In this document: positions 35,290 through 43,326 of the stretch, piece by piece
Numbering within the stretch: position 1 is the stretch's first letter
Layout: each line of letters begins with the position of its first letter
NCBI RefSeq assembly: GCF_001536285.1
Contig: NZ_FAOZ01000008.1
Span: forward strand, 275,118 to 339,117
DNA from: Parafrankia irregularis
GTDB taxonomy: Bacteria; Actinomycetota; Actinomycetes; Frankiales; Frankiaceae
Length of the DNA stretch: 64,000 nt
Direction: 5' to 3'
Notes under the pieces: model-generated
Databases searched by the model: none
What the model was told of the DNA's origin: nothing
What the model saw: the letters and a program-made list of their open reading frames with translations, nothing else
Made by a program: the position numbers and the translations under genes

Positions 35290-35440
35290 CCGACGGCTGA
35301 AGCCGTCGGCTTCTCAGGCCGCTTGCGCGACCTGACGGGCCAGCCCGGCCCGCAGGATGTTGACCGCCGCGTTGACGTCGGCGTGCGCCGTGTGCCCGCA
35401 GGCGACGCAGGCAAACACCGCCTGGGTCGTGCGGTTCCCG
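35290..35440 (-). ncRNA. Predicted TnpB guide RNA scaffold (omega RNA/reRNA)
   Basis: In this family the right end of the element, overlapping the end of tnpB, is transcribed as the TnpB guide RNA, with the guide taken from the flanking host sequence. Here the scaffold would end in the 35290-35309 hairpin. The next bases on the minus strand are AGTAGTCACGCCCTGC. Part of AGTAGTCA probably still belongs to the IS, so the guide would come from the 3' end of the SDR gene. The 5' limit is a guess. No promoter was identified. Confidence 0.45.
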
Positions 35441-36534
35441 GCGGCACAGTGGCCGCATTCGGCGCAGGTGCGGGACGTGTTGAGGGCGGGAACCGGGACC
35501 ACCGTCCGTCCGGCGCTTTCAGCCTTGGCGTGCAGGATTCCCAGGAACACCCCCCATCCCGCGTCGTGGATCGACCGGTTCAGCCCGGACTTAGCCGCCT
35601 GCCCGTTCGGCAGGAACACCCCCGGGTCGTCGGGATCGGGCCTGGCCTTGGCCCGGCGGACCATACCCTTGATGTTGAGGGCCTCGTGGGCGACCAGGTC
35701 ATGGTCGCGGACCAGCCCGAGCGCCGTCTTGTGCGCGAGGTCAGCGCGCTGGCGGCCGACCTCGCGGTGCAGCCCGGCGACCCGGGCGACGGCCCTGCCC
35801 CGCCGATTCGAGCCACGCTTCTTCCGCGACAGGTCCCGCTGCGCGTCGGCGAGCCGGCCCGCGGCGCGTTCCAGGAACTGGGGGTTGCCGTAGTGCCGAC
35901 CGTGGCTGGTCGTCGCCAGCGAGGCGATCCCGAGGTCGACGCCGACCACAGCGCCGGTCGGCGGCAGCGGTTCGGCGGGCACACCGTCGCAGGACAGGAC
36001 CACGTACCAGCGCCGCCCCTCCCGCTTGACCGAGACCGTCTTGACGACGCCGGCGACGGGGCGATGCTGGTTGACCTTGACGTGGCCGACACCCTGGAGA
36101 CGGACGAACGTCTGGGTGGGGTTGTCGGGCTGGGAGTCCCAGCGGCAACCGTCACCGTCCTTCGGCCAGTCGACGGTGTCGAACCAGCCGGCGCCTTTGA
36201 AACGCGGGTAACCGGGCGTCTCGCCTGCCTTGACCCGGCGGAAGAATGCGGTGAACGCCCTGTCGAGCCGGCGCAGCGTCGCCTGCTGCGACGAAAACGA
36301 CCAGCGGGCCTGGCCCGGGTCGTACGCCCGGATCTCCTTCAACTGGGCCGACTGGTCCCCATACCTGACCCTCGTCTTCGACGGGTGCCGGTAGGCATCT
36401 CGCCGCTCCCGCAACGCCGCGTTGTAGAGGTCTCGGTGGTCGTCGAGCATCACGACCAGCGCGACGGCCTGCCGCGCCGTGGGCCGCAACTGGAACTTGA
36501 AGGTCCGTCTCAACGGGCTACACCCCTGCGCCAC
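35314..36534 (-). CDS. tnpB: TnpB RNA-guided endonuclease (OrfB of IS605)
   Basis: A 406-residue TnpB, the ancestor-type relative of Cas12. The N-terminal RRTFKFQLRPTARQ segment is followed by the wedge/REC part. The RuvC nuclease triad is complete: Asp200 in VVGVDLGIASLA, Glu284 in VAHEALNIKGM and Asp386 in AHADVNAAVNIL. The zinc ribbon has Cys357, Cys360, Cys376 and Cys379. Nothing is truncated, so it should cut DNA guided by RNA from the element's right end. Its start overlaps the end of tnpA by 25 bases. A slightly later start at the RRTF segment is possible. Confidence 0.93.
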   Translation of the reverse strand: MAQGCSPLRRTFKFQLRPTARQAVALVVMLDDHRDLYNAALRERRDAYRHPSKTRVRYGDQSAQLKEIRAYDPGQARWSFSSQQATLRRLDRAFTAFFRRVKAGETPGYPRFKGAGWFDTVDWPKDGDGCRWDSQPDNPTQTFVRLQGVGHVKVNQHRPVAGVVKTVSVKREGRRWYVVLSCDGVPAEPLPPTGAVVGVDLGIASLATTSHGRHYGNPQFLERAAGRLADAQRDLSRKKRGSNRRGRAVARVAGLHREVGRQRADLAHKTALGLVRDHDLVAHEALNIKGMVRRAKARPDPDDPGVFLPNGQAAKSGLNRSIHDAGWGVFLGILHAKAESAGRTVVPVPALNTSRTCAECGHCAAGNRTTQAVFACVACGHTAHADVNAAVNILRAGLARQVAQAA

Positions 36535-36932
36535 GGGCGTTCGTTCTGCGTGTCGATGTACCGCTGGACCGTGTCGGCGGACACCGCGCCGACGGTGGCG
36601 ACGAAGTACGACCGCGACCAGAGCGTGGGAAGCCGGGAGCGCAGGTGCGCGAACTCGCCGCGTAGCACGTGGGACGTAAAGCCCTTGAGCTGGTTGGCGA
36701 TGTACGACGGGGCGTGCTTCGGGTGAGCTTTCACGAACAGGTGCACGTGATCGGGCTCAATCTCCAGTGCGACGACCGACCAGTCATGCTCGGCGCACTT
36801 CTCGCGGATCAGCCCGTCAAGCCGATCTCGGACCGGACCGACGAGGACAGCGCGGCGGTACTTCGGGCACCACACGACGTGGTAGCCGAGGTCATAGGCG
36901 CCACCCGCGCCGACCCCCACCGTGCGGGACAT
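36510..36932 (-). CDS. tnpA: TnpA Y1 HUH transposase of IS200/IS605 family
   Basis: A 140-residue single-strand transposase. DLGYHVVWCPKYRRAVL is the family N-terminus. PDHVHLFVKAHPK contains the HUH pair His62/His64, and TVQRYIDTQ provides the catalytic Tyr125. All residues needed for cleavage and joining of single-stranded ends are present and the length is standard. It moves the element through the hairpin ends described for the IS. It is encoded upstream of, and overlapping, tnpB. Confidence 0.94.
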   Translation of the reverse strand: MSRTVGVGAGGAYDLGYHVVWCPKYRRAVLVGPVRDRLDGLIREKCAEHDWSVVALEIEPDHVHLFVKAHPKHAPSYIANQLKGFTSHVLRGEFAHLRSRLPTLWSRSYFVATVGAVSADTVQRYIDTQNERPWRRGVAR

Positions 36933-37027
36933 GCCGCTGATTATGCCAGCGTGGCCGGTATAATCATTGCGGTCCGCACCGGATTCCCCTGTCGCCTGAA
37001 GGCGACAGTTCCCTCCGGAGGTACCCG

Positions 37028-37891
37028 ATGAAACTCTCTGGCGTCGGTGTGTGGAGCCAGCAGCTGCGCTACAGCGACCTCGGCGAAGCCGCCGAGGCGG
37101 CCGCCGAGCTCGAGGAGCTCGGCTTCAGCGCGCTGTGGATCCCGGACATGGGCGGAGACACGTTCGAGGCCGCCGAGCGCCTGCTCGCCGCCACTAGCTC
37201 CGTCGTCGTGGCGACCGGCGTCCTCAACCTGTGGTACTGCCCGGCGGAGCAGGCGGCCGCCTCCCATGCGGCGCTGGCGGCGAAATACGACAACCGGCTG
37301 CTGCTCGGCATCGGGGTCAGCCATGCGATCGCCGTGGACTCCACGGCGGAGCCCGGCAGATACCGGCGGCCGCTGACCGCGATGAAGACCTACCTGGACG
37401 GCCTCGACGCCGCGGAACAGCCCGTCCCCCAGGACAGCCGGGTCCTCGCCGCGCTCGGCCCCCGCATGCTGGAGCTCGCGTCCAGGCGGGCCCGCGGTGT
37501 CCATCCCTACCTGGTCACGCCGGAGCACACCCGGATCGCGCGGGAGGCGGTGGGCGACGGTCCGCTCGTGCTGCCCGAGCAGGCCGTCGTCCTGTGCTCC
37601 GACAAGGAGGAGGCCCAGGCGATCGCGGGCGGGTGGCTGCGCGGCTACCTCTCCCTCCCGAACTACGCCAACAGCCTGATCCGACTGGGATTCGAGCCCG
37701 ACGAGGTGGCAGCCGCGGACGGCAGGGTGTTCGACGCGATGATCGCCTGGGGGGACGAGGCGGCGGTCAGGCGCAGGGTGGAGGAGCACCGGGCCGCGGG
37801 CGCGGACCACGTCACCCTCCAGGTGCTCACCGCGGACCAGACCGCCTTCCCCCGTGAGGAGTGGCGCAGGCTCGCAGCGGCTCTGCTTTAG
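37028..37891 (+). CDS. LLM-class F420-dependent oxidoreductase
   Basis: A 287-residue luciferase-like TIM barrel. GVGVWSQQLRYSDLGEAAEAA opens it. LEELGFSALWIPDMGG, VVVATGVLNLWYC and NRLLLGIGVSHAIAVD are typical of the short F420-dependent subfamily with a C-terminus like HVTLQVLTAD. It should transfer hydride between F420 and a hydroxy, keto or enoyl substrate. The start has CCGGAGG eight bases upstream, immediately beside the IS left-end hairpin. The insertion may thus have changed its promoter, since its natural upstream partner could have been the SDR at 34457. Confidence 0.82.
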   Translation: MKLSGVGVWSQQLRYSDLGEAAEAAAELEELGFSALWIPDMGGDTFEAAERLLAATSSVVVATGVLNLWYCPAEQAAASHAALAAKYDNRLLLGIGVSHAIAVDSTAEPGRYRRPLTAMKTYLDGLDAAEQPVPQDSRVLAALGPRMLELASRRARGVHPYLVTPEHTRIAREAVGDGPLVLPEQAVVLCSDKEEAQAIAGGWLRGYLSLPNYANSLIRLGFEPDEVAAADGRVFDAMIAWGDEAAVRRRVEEHRAAGADHVTLQVLTADQTAFPREEWRRLAAALL

Positions 37892-38007
37892 CCGGGCTGG
37901 ACGTCCTGCCGTTCCCAGCTTCCCCGCTCACCGGGCGCTGTCGCCACCGCCGGCCGCGCCCGGGCGCTCGGGACTGTTGCGTCTACCCCCGAGCGCGCTG
38001 GATGATT

Positions 38008-38020
38008 GGATAAATTATCC
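38008..38020. promoter_or_regulatory. Palindrome GGATAAATTATCC
   Basis: GGATAAATTATCC is a perfect palindrome with six-base arms and one central A, in a context TTGGATAAATTATCCGAGGAG. It is 45 bases before the ligase start at 38065. The related TTGGATAAAATATTC lies before the gene at 2220. It is a good candidate operator or an AT-rich promoter core. Confidence 0.5.
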
Positions 38021-38064
38021 GAGGAGCACCAGAGCCACCGGTACAACCTGAGAGGTCACCGCCG

Positions 38065-39768
38065 TTGCTCAGCAACCAGGAAATTCACGAGGCACTCTGC
38101 GCACCGGGGCAGTTCTTCGAGTGGGAGACCGTCGAGGTACGCGGCGTGCCGACCCGGACCTGGAAGAACGCTCCCCGAAACCTCGGTGCCGTCCTCGCTC
38201 AGGGAGCGGCGGCCGGCGGCTCACGGGATTTCATCGTCCTCGGCGAGGAACGGATCTCCCACGTTCGGCACCTCCAGCTCGTCGAGGCCCTCGCCGCCTC
38301 ACTCGTCGACGAGCTCGGCGTCCGCAAGGGCGACCGGGTGGCGATCGCGATGCGCAACATCCCGGAATGGTCGATCGCGTTCTTCGCCGCGGCCAGGGTC
38401 GGCGCCGTCGCCGTGGCGCTGAACTCGTTCGGCAACGGCGCCGAGCTCGCCTACACCCTCGACGACTCCGCCGCCACGGTCGTCATCGCCGACGGTGAGC
38501 GGATCGAGCGGCTCGCGACCGTCGCCGGCGCGCTCGACGGGCGCACGGTCATCGGTACCCGGCTCGACGACCGCAAGGGCACCGCCGACCTGCCCGCGGG
38601 AATCCTGCCTTTCTCGGCGCTCACCGAACGGGAGCACGGCCCCGTCGACGTCGACGTCGAGCCCGACGACCTCGCCACGATCTTCTACACCTCCGGCAGC
38701 ACGGCCAATCCCAAGGGCGTCGTGGGAACCCACCGCAACGCCTGCGCGAACCTCATGAACATGATGTTCGTCGGCGCCCGCACCATGCAGCGCGACGCGA
38801 CGCCGTCGGCAACTCCCGCGGGGCCGACCGTCCAGATGCTGTCGGTGCCCCTGTTCCACGCCACCGGCTGCCACGCGACGCTGGTCGGCACCGCCGCCTT
38901 CGGCGGGACCCTCGTCCTCATCCGCCGGTGGGACGCGGAGGTCGCCCTCGATCTCATGGAGCGCGAGCGGGTCACCTCCTTCTCCGGTGTGCCGACGATG
39001 CTGTGGGACCTCCTCAACGCGCCGTCGGTCGACCGCCGCGACCTCAGCGCCCTGCAGAGGTTCGGCGGCGGGGGCGCCGCCTCGCCGCCGGCGCTCTCAC
39101 GCCGCATCCGCGAGCGGTTCCCCACCGTGATCGCGGCAACGGGCTACGGCCTGACCGAGACCTCGGCGCTCACCACCTCGATCAACGGCTCCGACTACCA
39201 GAACCGGCCCGCGAGCGTCGGCGCACCCGTCCCGGTGGCCGAGGTGCGCATCGTCGGTGACGACGGCTCGGACGTCCAGCCCGGCGACTCCGGGGAGATC
39301 TGGGTCCGGGGGCCGAACGTCTGCGCCGGCTACTGGAGCCGGACCGAGCTGGCCGCGGTGCCGTTCGAGGACGGCTGGCTGCGCAGCGGCGACCTCGGGC
39401 GCTTCGACGACGAGGGCTTCCTCTACATCGTCGACCGGCTGAAGGACATCGTCATCCGGGGCGGCGAGAACATCTCGACGCTCGAGGTGGAGGCCGCGCT
39501 GATGGAGCACCCGGCCGTGCTGGAGGCGACCGTCTTCGCGGTGGGGCACCCGACCCTCGGCGAGGAGGTCGGCGCGGTCGTCCATGTCGCGGCCGGCTCA
39601 CCGAGCACCGCCGACGACCTGCGCGCGCATGTCGGCACGCTCCTCGCCGCACACAAGGTCCCGGCCCACGTGTGGCTGTCCGCGGAGCCGCTGCCCCGCA
39701 GCGACACCGGCAAGCTGCTCAAGCGCGCCATCCGGGCCACCTACTCGCCCCTGGCCGGCAGCGCCTGA
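38065..39768 (+). CDS. Acyl-CoA ligase (FadD-like, ANL superfamily)
   Basis: A 567-residue ligase that should form an acyl-CoA from a fatty or alicyclic acid. TIFYTSGSTANPKGVVGTH near residue 210 is the P-loop, GYGLTETSALTTS near 360 the adenylate site, RSGDLGRFDDEGFLYIVDR the hinge, and LPRSDTGKLLKRAIR the A10 lysine. The N-terminus LCAPGQFFEWETVEVRGVP resembles that of the 26096 fossil, so the two were paralogues. The start is a TTG with GAGAGG upstream. It stands alone, between the LLM gene and a strong terminator at 39773. It could serve as the HIP-type ligase missing from the 50-60 kb block, but nothing shows that directly. Confidence 0.88.
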   Translation: MLSNQEIHEALCAPGQFFEWETVEVRGVPTRTWKNAPRNLGAVLAQGAAAGGSRDFIVLGEERISHVRHLQLVEALAASLVDELGVRKGDRVAIAMRNIPEWSIAFFAAARVGAVAVALNSFGNGAELAYTLDDSAATVVIADGERIERLATVAGALDGRTVIGTRLDDRKGTADLPAGILPFSALTEREHGPVDVDVEPDDLATIFYTSGSTANPKGVVGTHRNACANLMNMMFVGARTMQRDATPSATPAGPTVQMLSVPLFHATGCHATLVGTAAFGGTLVLIRRWDAEVALDLMERERVTSFSGVPTMLWDLLNAPSVDRRDLSALQRFGGGGAASPPALSRRIRERFPTVIAATGYGLTETSALTTSINGSDYQNRPASVGAPVPVAEVRIVGDDGSDVQPGDSGEIWVRGPNVCAGYWSRTELAAVPFEDGWLRSGDLGRFDDEGFLYIVDRLKDIVIRGGENISTLEVEAALMEHPAVLEATVFAVGHPTLGEEVGAVVHVAAGSPSTADDLRAHVGTLLAAHKVPAHVWLSAEPLPRSDTGKLLKRAIRATYSPLAGSA

Positions 39769-39772
39769 CGGC

Positions 39773-39803
39773 GGCGGGCCGGGCCCAGCAGGCCCGGCCC
39801 GCC
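39773..39803. terminator. Bidirectional terminator hairpin
   Basis: GGCGGGCCGGGCC (39773-39785) and its exact complement (39791-39803) flank a CAGCA loop, giving a perfect 13-base-pair GC stem. It lies between the ligase stop and the end of the convergent minus-strand operon and should stop both transcripts. Confidence 0.8.
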
Positions 39804-39805
39804 AC

Positions 39806-40099
39806 TCAACGGCCCTGCGCGGACATGCCTCCGTCCACGGTGATCACCGCGCCGTTCACGAACGACGCCTCCGGCGCGGTCAACGCCACGATCATGTGCG
39901 CGACCTCCTCGGGGCGGCCGTAGTCGCCCGCGCGGTCGAGAACGGCCACCCGCACCCCCTGCGCCGCGAGCAGGCCGGCGGTGGCCTGGCCGATCCCACT
40001 CGCCCCGCCGGTCACCACCGCGACCCGCGGCCAGCCGGGCTGTGGCGTCTCCTGCGCGGCGGCCCGGTCCGCGGACCCGGCCGGGTCCGGCCCGCTCAC
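39806..40099 (-). pseudogene. SDR fossil: in-frame internal deletion joining N- and C-termini
   Basis: A 97-codon frame that starts with a SDR Rossmann entry (RVAVVTGGASGIGQATAGLL, VRVAVLDR) and passes directly to the SDR C-terminus (DYGRPEEVAHMIVALTAPEA, NGAVITVDGG). About 150 residues, including the NNAG motif and the catalytic Ser, Tyr and Lys, are missing. The junction falls at codons for DRAGDYGR. The reading frame and the coupled GTG start (GTGA with the ADH stop, GGAGG upstream) are intact, so a small non-enzymatic protein could still be made. It is the last gene of the GntR-flanked operon. Confidence 0.82.
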
Positions 40100-41181
40100 C
40101 GGCCTCCGTCCTGATTGGCGGCCTGATCGGCGGCTGGCGCCGGCATCTCGATGACGACCTTGCCGAGCGCCCGGCGCTGCCGCACGACCCGCAGCGCCTC
40201 GGCCGCCTGCTCGAGCGGGAACCGGTGCCCGATCGACGGCCGGACCAGGCCCTGGCGGTACCAGTCGAACAGCGCCCGCATGTCCTGTTCGTTCGAGGCC
40301 GGGTCGCGCAGGGCGGACATCCCGTAGGCGACACCGATAATCGAGACGCACTTGAGGATGGTCTGGTTGACGCTCACGGTCGGGATGCCTCCCGCGAACC
40401 CGATCGTCAGATAGCGCCCATACCAGGCGAGGGAACGCAGCGGCTCGCGGATGTCGGTGCCGCCCACGGTGTCGAACACGACGTCGACCCCCTCGCCACC
40501 GGTGTGCCCGCGCACCAGCACCGAGAGGGCCTTCGGATCCCGCGGGTCGAGCTCCCGGTGGTCGATGACGACGTCGGCGCCGAGCTGGCGGACCAGCGCG
40601 GTCTTCTCGGCGCCGCCGGCGACCGCCAGAACCCGCGCGCCGGCCGCCCTGGCCACCTGGACGGCGGCCGAACCGCAGCCGCCGCTCGCCCCGGTGATCA
40701 GCACCGACTCGCCGGCCCGCAGGCCGCCGCGGCGGATCAGCCCGTGGTAGGCGGTGCCGTAGGTGATGGTGAACGCCGCGGCCTCGTCGTAGGGCATCTC
40801 GGCCGGGATGCGGTGCGTCTGCTGCCACGGCGGCACGGCGTCGGCCTCGGTGGCGAAGGCCCCGCTGCCGACGACCGACAGCACCCGGTCGCCGACGGCG
40901 ATCCCGCCGGCCACTGCTGCGATCTCGGCTCCGACCTCAATAACGTCGCCGGCGACCTCCGTCCCGGGCACGAACGGCGGCTCCGTCCGGGCCTGGTACT
41001 CGCCGCGGATCATCAGCACGTCGGGATAGTTGACCGACGCGGCCCGGACCCTGATCCGGACGGCCTTCGGCCCCAGCGGCGCGCGGGGGCGGTCCCGCAG
41101 CTCCAGGGCGTCCTCGCCCACCAGGTCGGTGCAGACGACCGCGCGCACCGTCTCTCCGGCGGGGGTCACAGTCGATGTCAA
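40096..41181 (-). CDS. Zinc-independent medium-chain dehydrogenase/quinone oxidoreductase
   Basis: A 361-residue MDR of the quinone oxidoreductase or enoyl reductase type. RPRAPLGPKAVRIRVRAASVNYPDVLMIRGEY is the N-terminal domain, GTEVAGDVIEVG follows, and the cofactor motif is ITGASGGCGSAAVQVARAAG near residue 155. The Cys/His zinc ligands of alcohol dehydrogenases are absent. It probably reduces an enoyl-CoA or enone with NADPH. The TTG start has GGAGG six bases before it and lies two bases after the SDR stop. It is fourth in the operon APH-ACAD-SDR-MDR. Confidence 0.86.
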   Translation of the reverse strand: MTSTVTPAGETVRAVVCTDLVGEDALELRDRPRAPLGPKAVRIRVRAASVNYPDVLMIRGEYQARTEPPFVPGTEVAGDVIEVGAEIAAVAGGIAVGDRVLSVVGSGAFATEADAVPPWQQTHRIPAEMPYDEAAAFTITYGTAYHGLIRRGGLRAGESVLITGASGGCGSAAVQVARAAGARVLAVAGGAEKTALVRQLGADVVIDHRELDPRDPKALSVLVRGHTGGEGVDVVFDTVGGTDIREPLRSLAWYGRYLTIGFAGGIPTVSVNQTILKCVSIIGVAYGMSALRDPASNEQDMRALFDWYRQGLVRPSIGHRFPLEQAAEALRVVRQRRALGKVVIEMPAPAADQAANQDGGR

Positions 41182-41183
41182 GA

Positions 41184-41939
41184 TCAGCCTCCGTCCAGCG
41201 CGAGCAGCGCGCCGGTCATGTAGGACGACGCGTCCGACGCGAGGAACAGCGCCGTTCCGATGATCTCGTCGGGGCCGGCGATCCGGCCGAGCACGATCCG
41301 GCCGGCGACCTGTTCGGCGAGCTCCGGCGTCGGGATCGAGCGGTCGAAGCTGTCCGTGTGGAAGCTCCCGCAGACGATCGCGTTCACCCGGACACCTCGG
41401 CTGCCGAGCTCGCTGGCCGCGGCGACGGTCAGCGCGTTCAGCCCGGCCTTCGCCGCCGCGTACACGACGGTGTGCGGGGCGGGGTGGGTCGCGGCCTTCG
41501 AGCTGATGTTGATCACCGATCCGCCCGGGGGCAGATGCTCGGCCGCGAGCCCGGTCAGCCGCAGCGGGCCCTTGAGGTTGACCGCGACCGTCTTGTCGAA
41601 CAGCGCCTCGGTGACACCGGCCAGCGACGGTGGCACCGGCGCGATCCCGGCGTTGTTCACCAGCACGTCGAGCCGGCCCAGCTCGCCAACGGTCCGGGCG
41701 ACCAGCCGCTCGCAGTCGTGCCAGTCGCCGACGTGCGCGCCGACCGCGAGCGCCCGGCGGCCCTGCGCCCGGATCTCGGCGGCCACCGGTTCGCAGGCCG
41801 CCGCCGTGCGGCTGGACACGACCACGTCGGCGCCGGCCGCGGCGAACCCGAGCGCGATGGCCCGGCCCAGCCCCCGGCTCGCGCCGGTGACCAGTGCCAC
41901 CTTGCCGTCGAGGCGGAACGAGGGCCCCGGAGAGACCAT
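41184..41939 (-). CDS. Short-chain dehydrogenase/reductase (SDR)
   Basis: A 251-residue classical SDR. TGASRGLGRAIALGF near residue 16 binds NAD(P). NNAGIAPV, NISSKAATHP and YAAAKAGLNAL supply Asn, Ser, Tyr and Lys. SSYMTGALLALDGG ends it. RSR-type residues after the second strand (SSRTA) favour NADP(H). The ATG is one base after the ACAD stop, so the genes are coupled. In analogy with hydroxyacid catabolism it may oxidise a 3-hydroxyacyl-CoA formed after the ACAD and a hydratase, or reduce the keto group of a 4-keto acid. Confidence 0.9.
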   Translation of the reverse strand: MVSPGPSFRLDGKVALVTGASRGLGRAIALGFAAAGADVVVSSRTAAACEPVAAEIRAQGRRALAVGAHVGDWHDCERLVARTVGELGRLDVLVNNAGIAPVPPSLAGVTEALFDKTVAVNLKGPLRLTGLAAEHLPPGGSVINISSKAATHPAPHTVVYAAAKAGLNALTVAAASELGSRGVRVNAIVCGSFHTDSFDRSIPTPELAEQVAGRIVLGRIAGPDEIIGTALFLASDASSYMTGALLALDGG

Positions 41940-41940
41940 C

Positions 41941-43227
41941 TCAGCCCTCCAGAAGATCTGCGTAGCGGGCACGGGCGGCGTCACGGCGGTCCGGGACATG
42001 CTCGCTGGGCCAGCTGCCCGAGCTGGGGCGATGCTCCTTGAGGACCTCACGCGCCAGGGTGGCCTGGTGGACCTCGGTGGGCCCGTCGGCGATCCCGAGT
42101 GCGATCGAGCCGAGCAGCATCCGCGCCAGCGGCATCTCGTTGGAGATCCCGAGGGCGCCGTGCGCGTGCATGGTGCGCACCACCGCGTCGTGGTAGACCT
42201 TCGGCGTCGCGACCTTGACCGCGGCGATCTCCCGGCGGGCGGCCTTCGCCCCGTAGGTGTCCACGCACCAGGCCGCGTGCAGCACCTGAAGGCGGAACTG
42301 GGTCAGCTCGATCCAGGCGTCCGCGATCTTCTGCTGAGTCAGCTGCTTACGCGCCAGCAGCTCACCCTGCGTGGTCCGGCTCAGCGCCCGCTCGCACAGC
42401 ATGTCCAGGCAACGGGCGACCGCGCCGACCGTGCGCATGGCGTGATGCAGCCGGCCGCCGCCGAGCCGGGTCTGGGCGATGACGAACGCCTGCCCCTCGG
42501 CGCCGAGCAGGTTCTCCGCCGGGACGGTGACCCCGTCATAACGCACGTAGGGATGGTTGCCGGTCCCAGCGGCGTCGTAGCCCAGCCCGGTACGCCGGAT
42601 CACCTCCAGCCCGGGTGTTCCCGCCGGCACGAGGAACATCGACGTGCCCTGGTAGACGGACACGTCCGGGTTGGTGACCGCCATGACGATCGTGAACGCG
42701 GCCTTCTCGAAGCTCGAGGAGAACCACTTCTCCCCGTCGATCACCCAGTGGTCGCCGTCGCGGACCGCCCGGGTGGTGAACAGCGCCGGGTCCGCGCCGC
42801 CCTGCGGCTCGGTCATCGCGTAACAGGACGAGATCCGCCCGTCGAGCAACGGGGTGAGATAGCGCTCCCGCTGCCCGGGGGTTCCGTAGTGCGCGAGGAT
42901 CTCGGCGTTGCCGGAGTCCGGTGCCTGGCAGCCGAACACCGTCGGCGCGAACGCCGAGCGCCCCAGGATCTCGTTCATGAGCGCGAGCTGGACCTGCCCG
43001 TAGCCCTGGCCGCCGAACTCCGGGGTCAGGTGACACGACCACAGCCCGCGCTCGCGCACCCGGTCCTGTAGCGGGCGCAGGTGACGCCCGTGCACGGGGT
43101 GGGACTTGTCGTACACGACCTCCTCGTCACCGAACGCCAGGTCCAGCGGCTCGATCTCGGTGGCGACGAACTCCCGGATCCAGGCGAGCTCCGCGGCGAG
43201 CGCCGGCTCCACCCCAAAACTGATCAT
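41941..43227 (-). CDS. Acyl-CoA dehydrogenase, ACAD10/ACAD11/LvaC-like
   Basis: A 428-residue ACAD. CYAMTEPQGGADPALFTTRA is the FAD/substrate segment, EKWFSSSFEKAAFTIVMAV follows, and RTGLGYDAAGTGNHPYVRY and LGIADGPTEVHQATLAREVL mark the ACAD10/11 branch. In animals these are fused to an APH-like kinase and help to turn 4-hydroxyacyl-CoAs into enoyl-CoAs through a phosphate intermediate. The Pseudomonas LvaA/LvaC pair does the same in levulinate use. Here the kinase is the adjacent upstream gene at 43327. The usual C-terminal ACAD residues are followed by about 30 extra, mostly polar ones. Confidence 0.86.
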   Translation of the reverse strand: MISFGVEPALAAELAWIREFVATEIEPLDLAFGDEEVVYDKSHPVHGRHLRPLQDRVRERGLWSCHLTPEFGGQGYGQVQLALMNEILGRSAFAPTVFGCQAPDSGNAEILAHYGTPGQRERYLTPLLDGRISSCYAMTEPQGGADPALFTTRAVRDGDHWVIDGEKWFSSSFEKAAFTIVMAVTNPDVSVYQGTSMFLVPAGTPGLEVIRRTGLGYDAAGTGNHPYVRYDGVTVPAENLLGAEGQAFVIAQTRLGGGRLHHAMRTVGAVARCLDMLCERALSRTTQGELLARKQLTQQKIADAWIELTQFRLQVLHAAWCVDTYGAKAARREIAAVKVATPKVYHDAVVRTMHAHGALGISNEMPLARMLLGSIALGIADGPTEVHQATLAREVLKEHRPSSGSWPSEHVPDRRDAARARYADLLEG

Positions 43228-43326
43228 CTGTTGTCCCCTTCTGCCCAGAAGGACTGGTGACGCGCAACGTGTGGACCGGCCACGACCCGGCGGCCCTGCG
43301 GACGGGCCGCCGGGCGGGACCCGGGC

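Larger units (their letters stand above)
35282..37018 (-). mobile_element. IS200/IS605-family insertion sequence (tnpA + tnpB)
   Basis: The element holds a Y1 HUH transposase and a TnpB nuclease on the minus strand, flanked by subterminal hairpins and no inverted repeats, the hallmark of the family. At the tnpB end CCGACGGC-TGAA-GCCGTCGG (35290-35309) is a perfect eight-base-pair stem. At the tnpA end CTGTCGCC-TGAA-GGCGACAG (36989-37008) is another, extended by CCGGA/TCCGG outer pairs to 36979-37018. Both loops read TTCA on the transposon strand. Exact cleavage points are not certain to a few bases. It separates an SDR gene from an LLM gene. Both proteins look intact. Confidence 0.85.

Noticed and set aside
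35314-36534. TnpB as a Cas12 effector with CRISPR array
   Set aside because: Its size (406 residues), its position behind a HUH transposase and the lack of any repeat-spacer array show a transposon TnpB. No CRISPR array was seen in the window.
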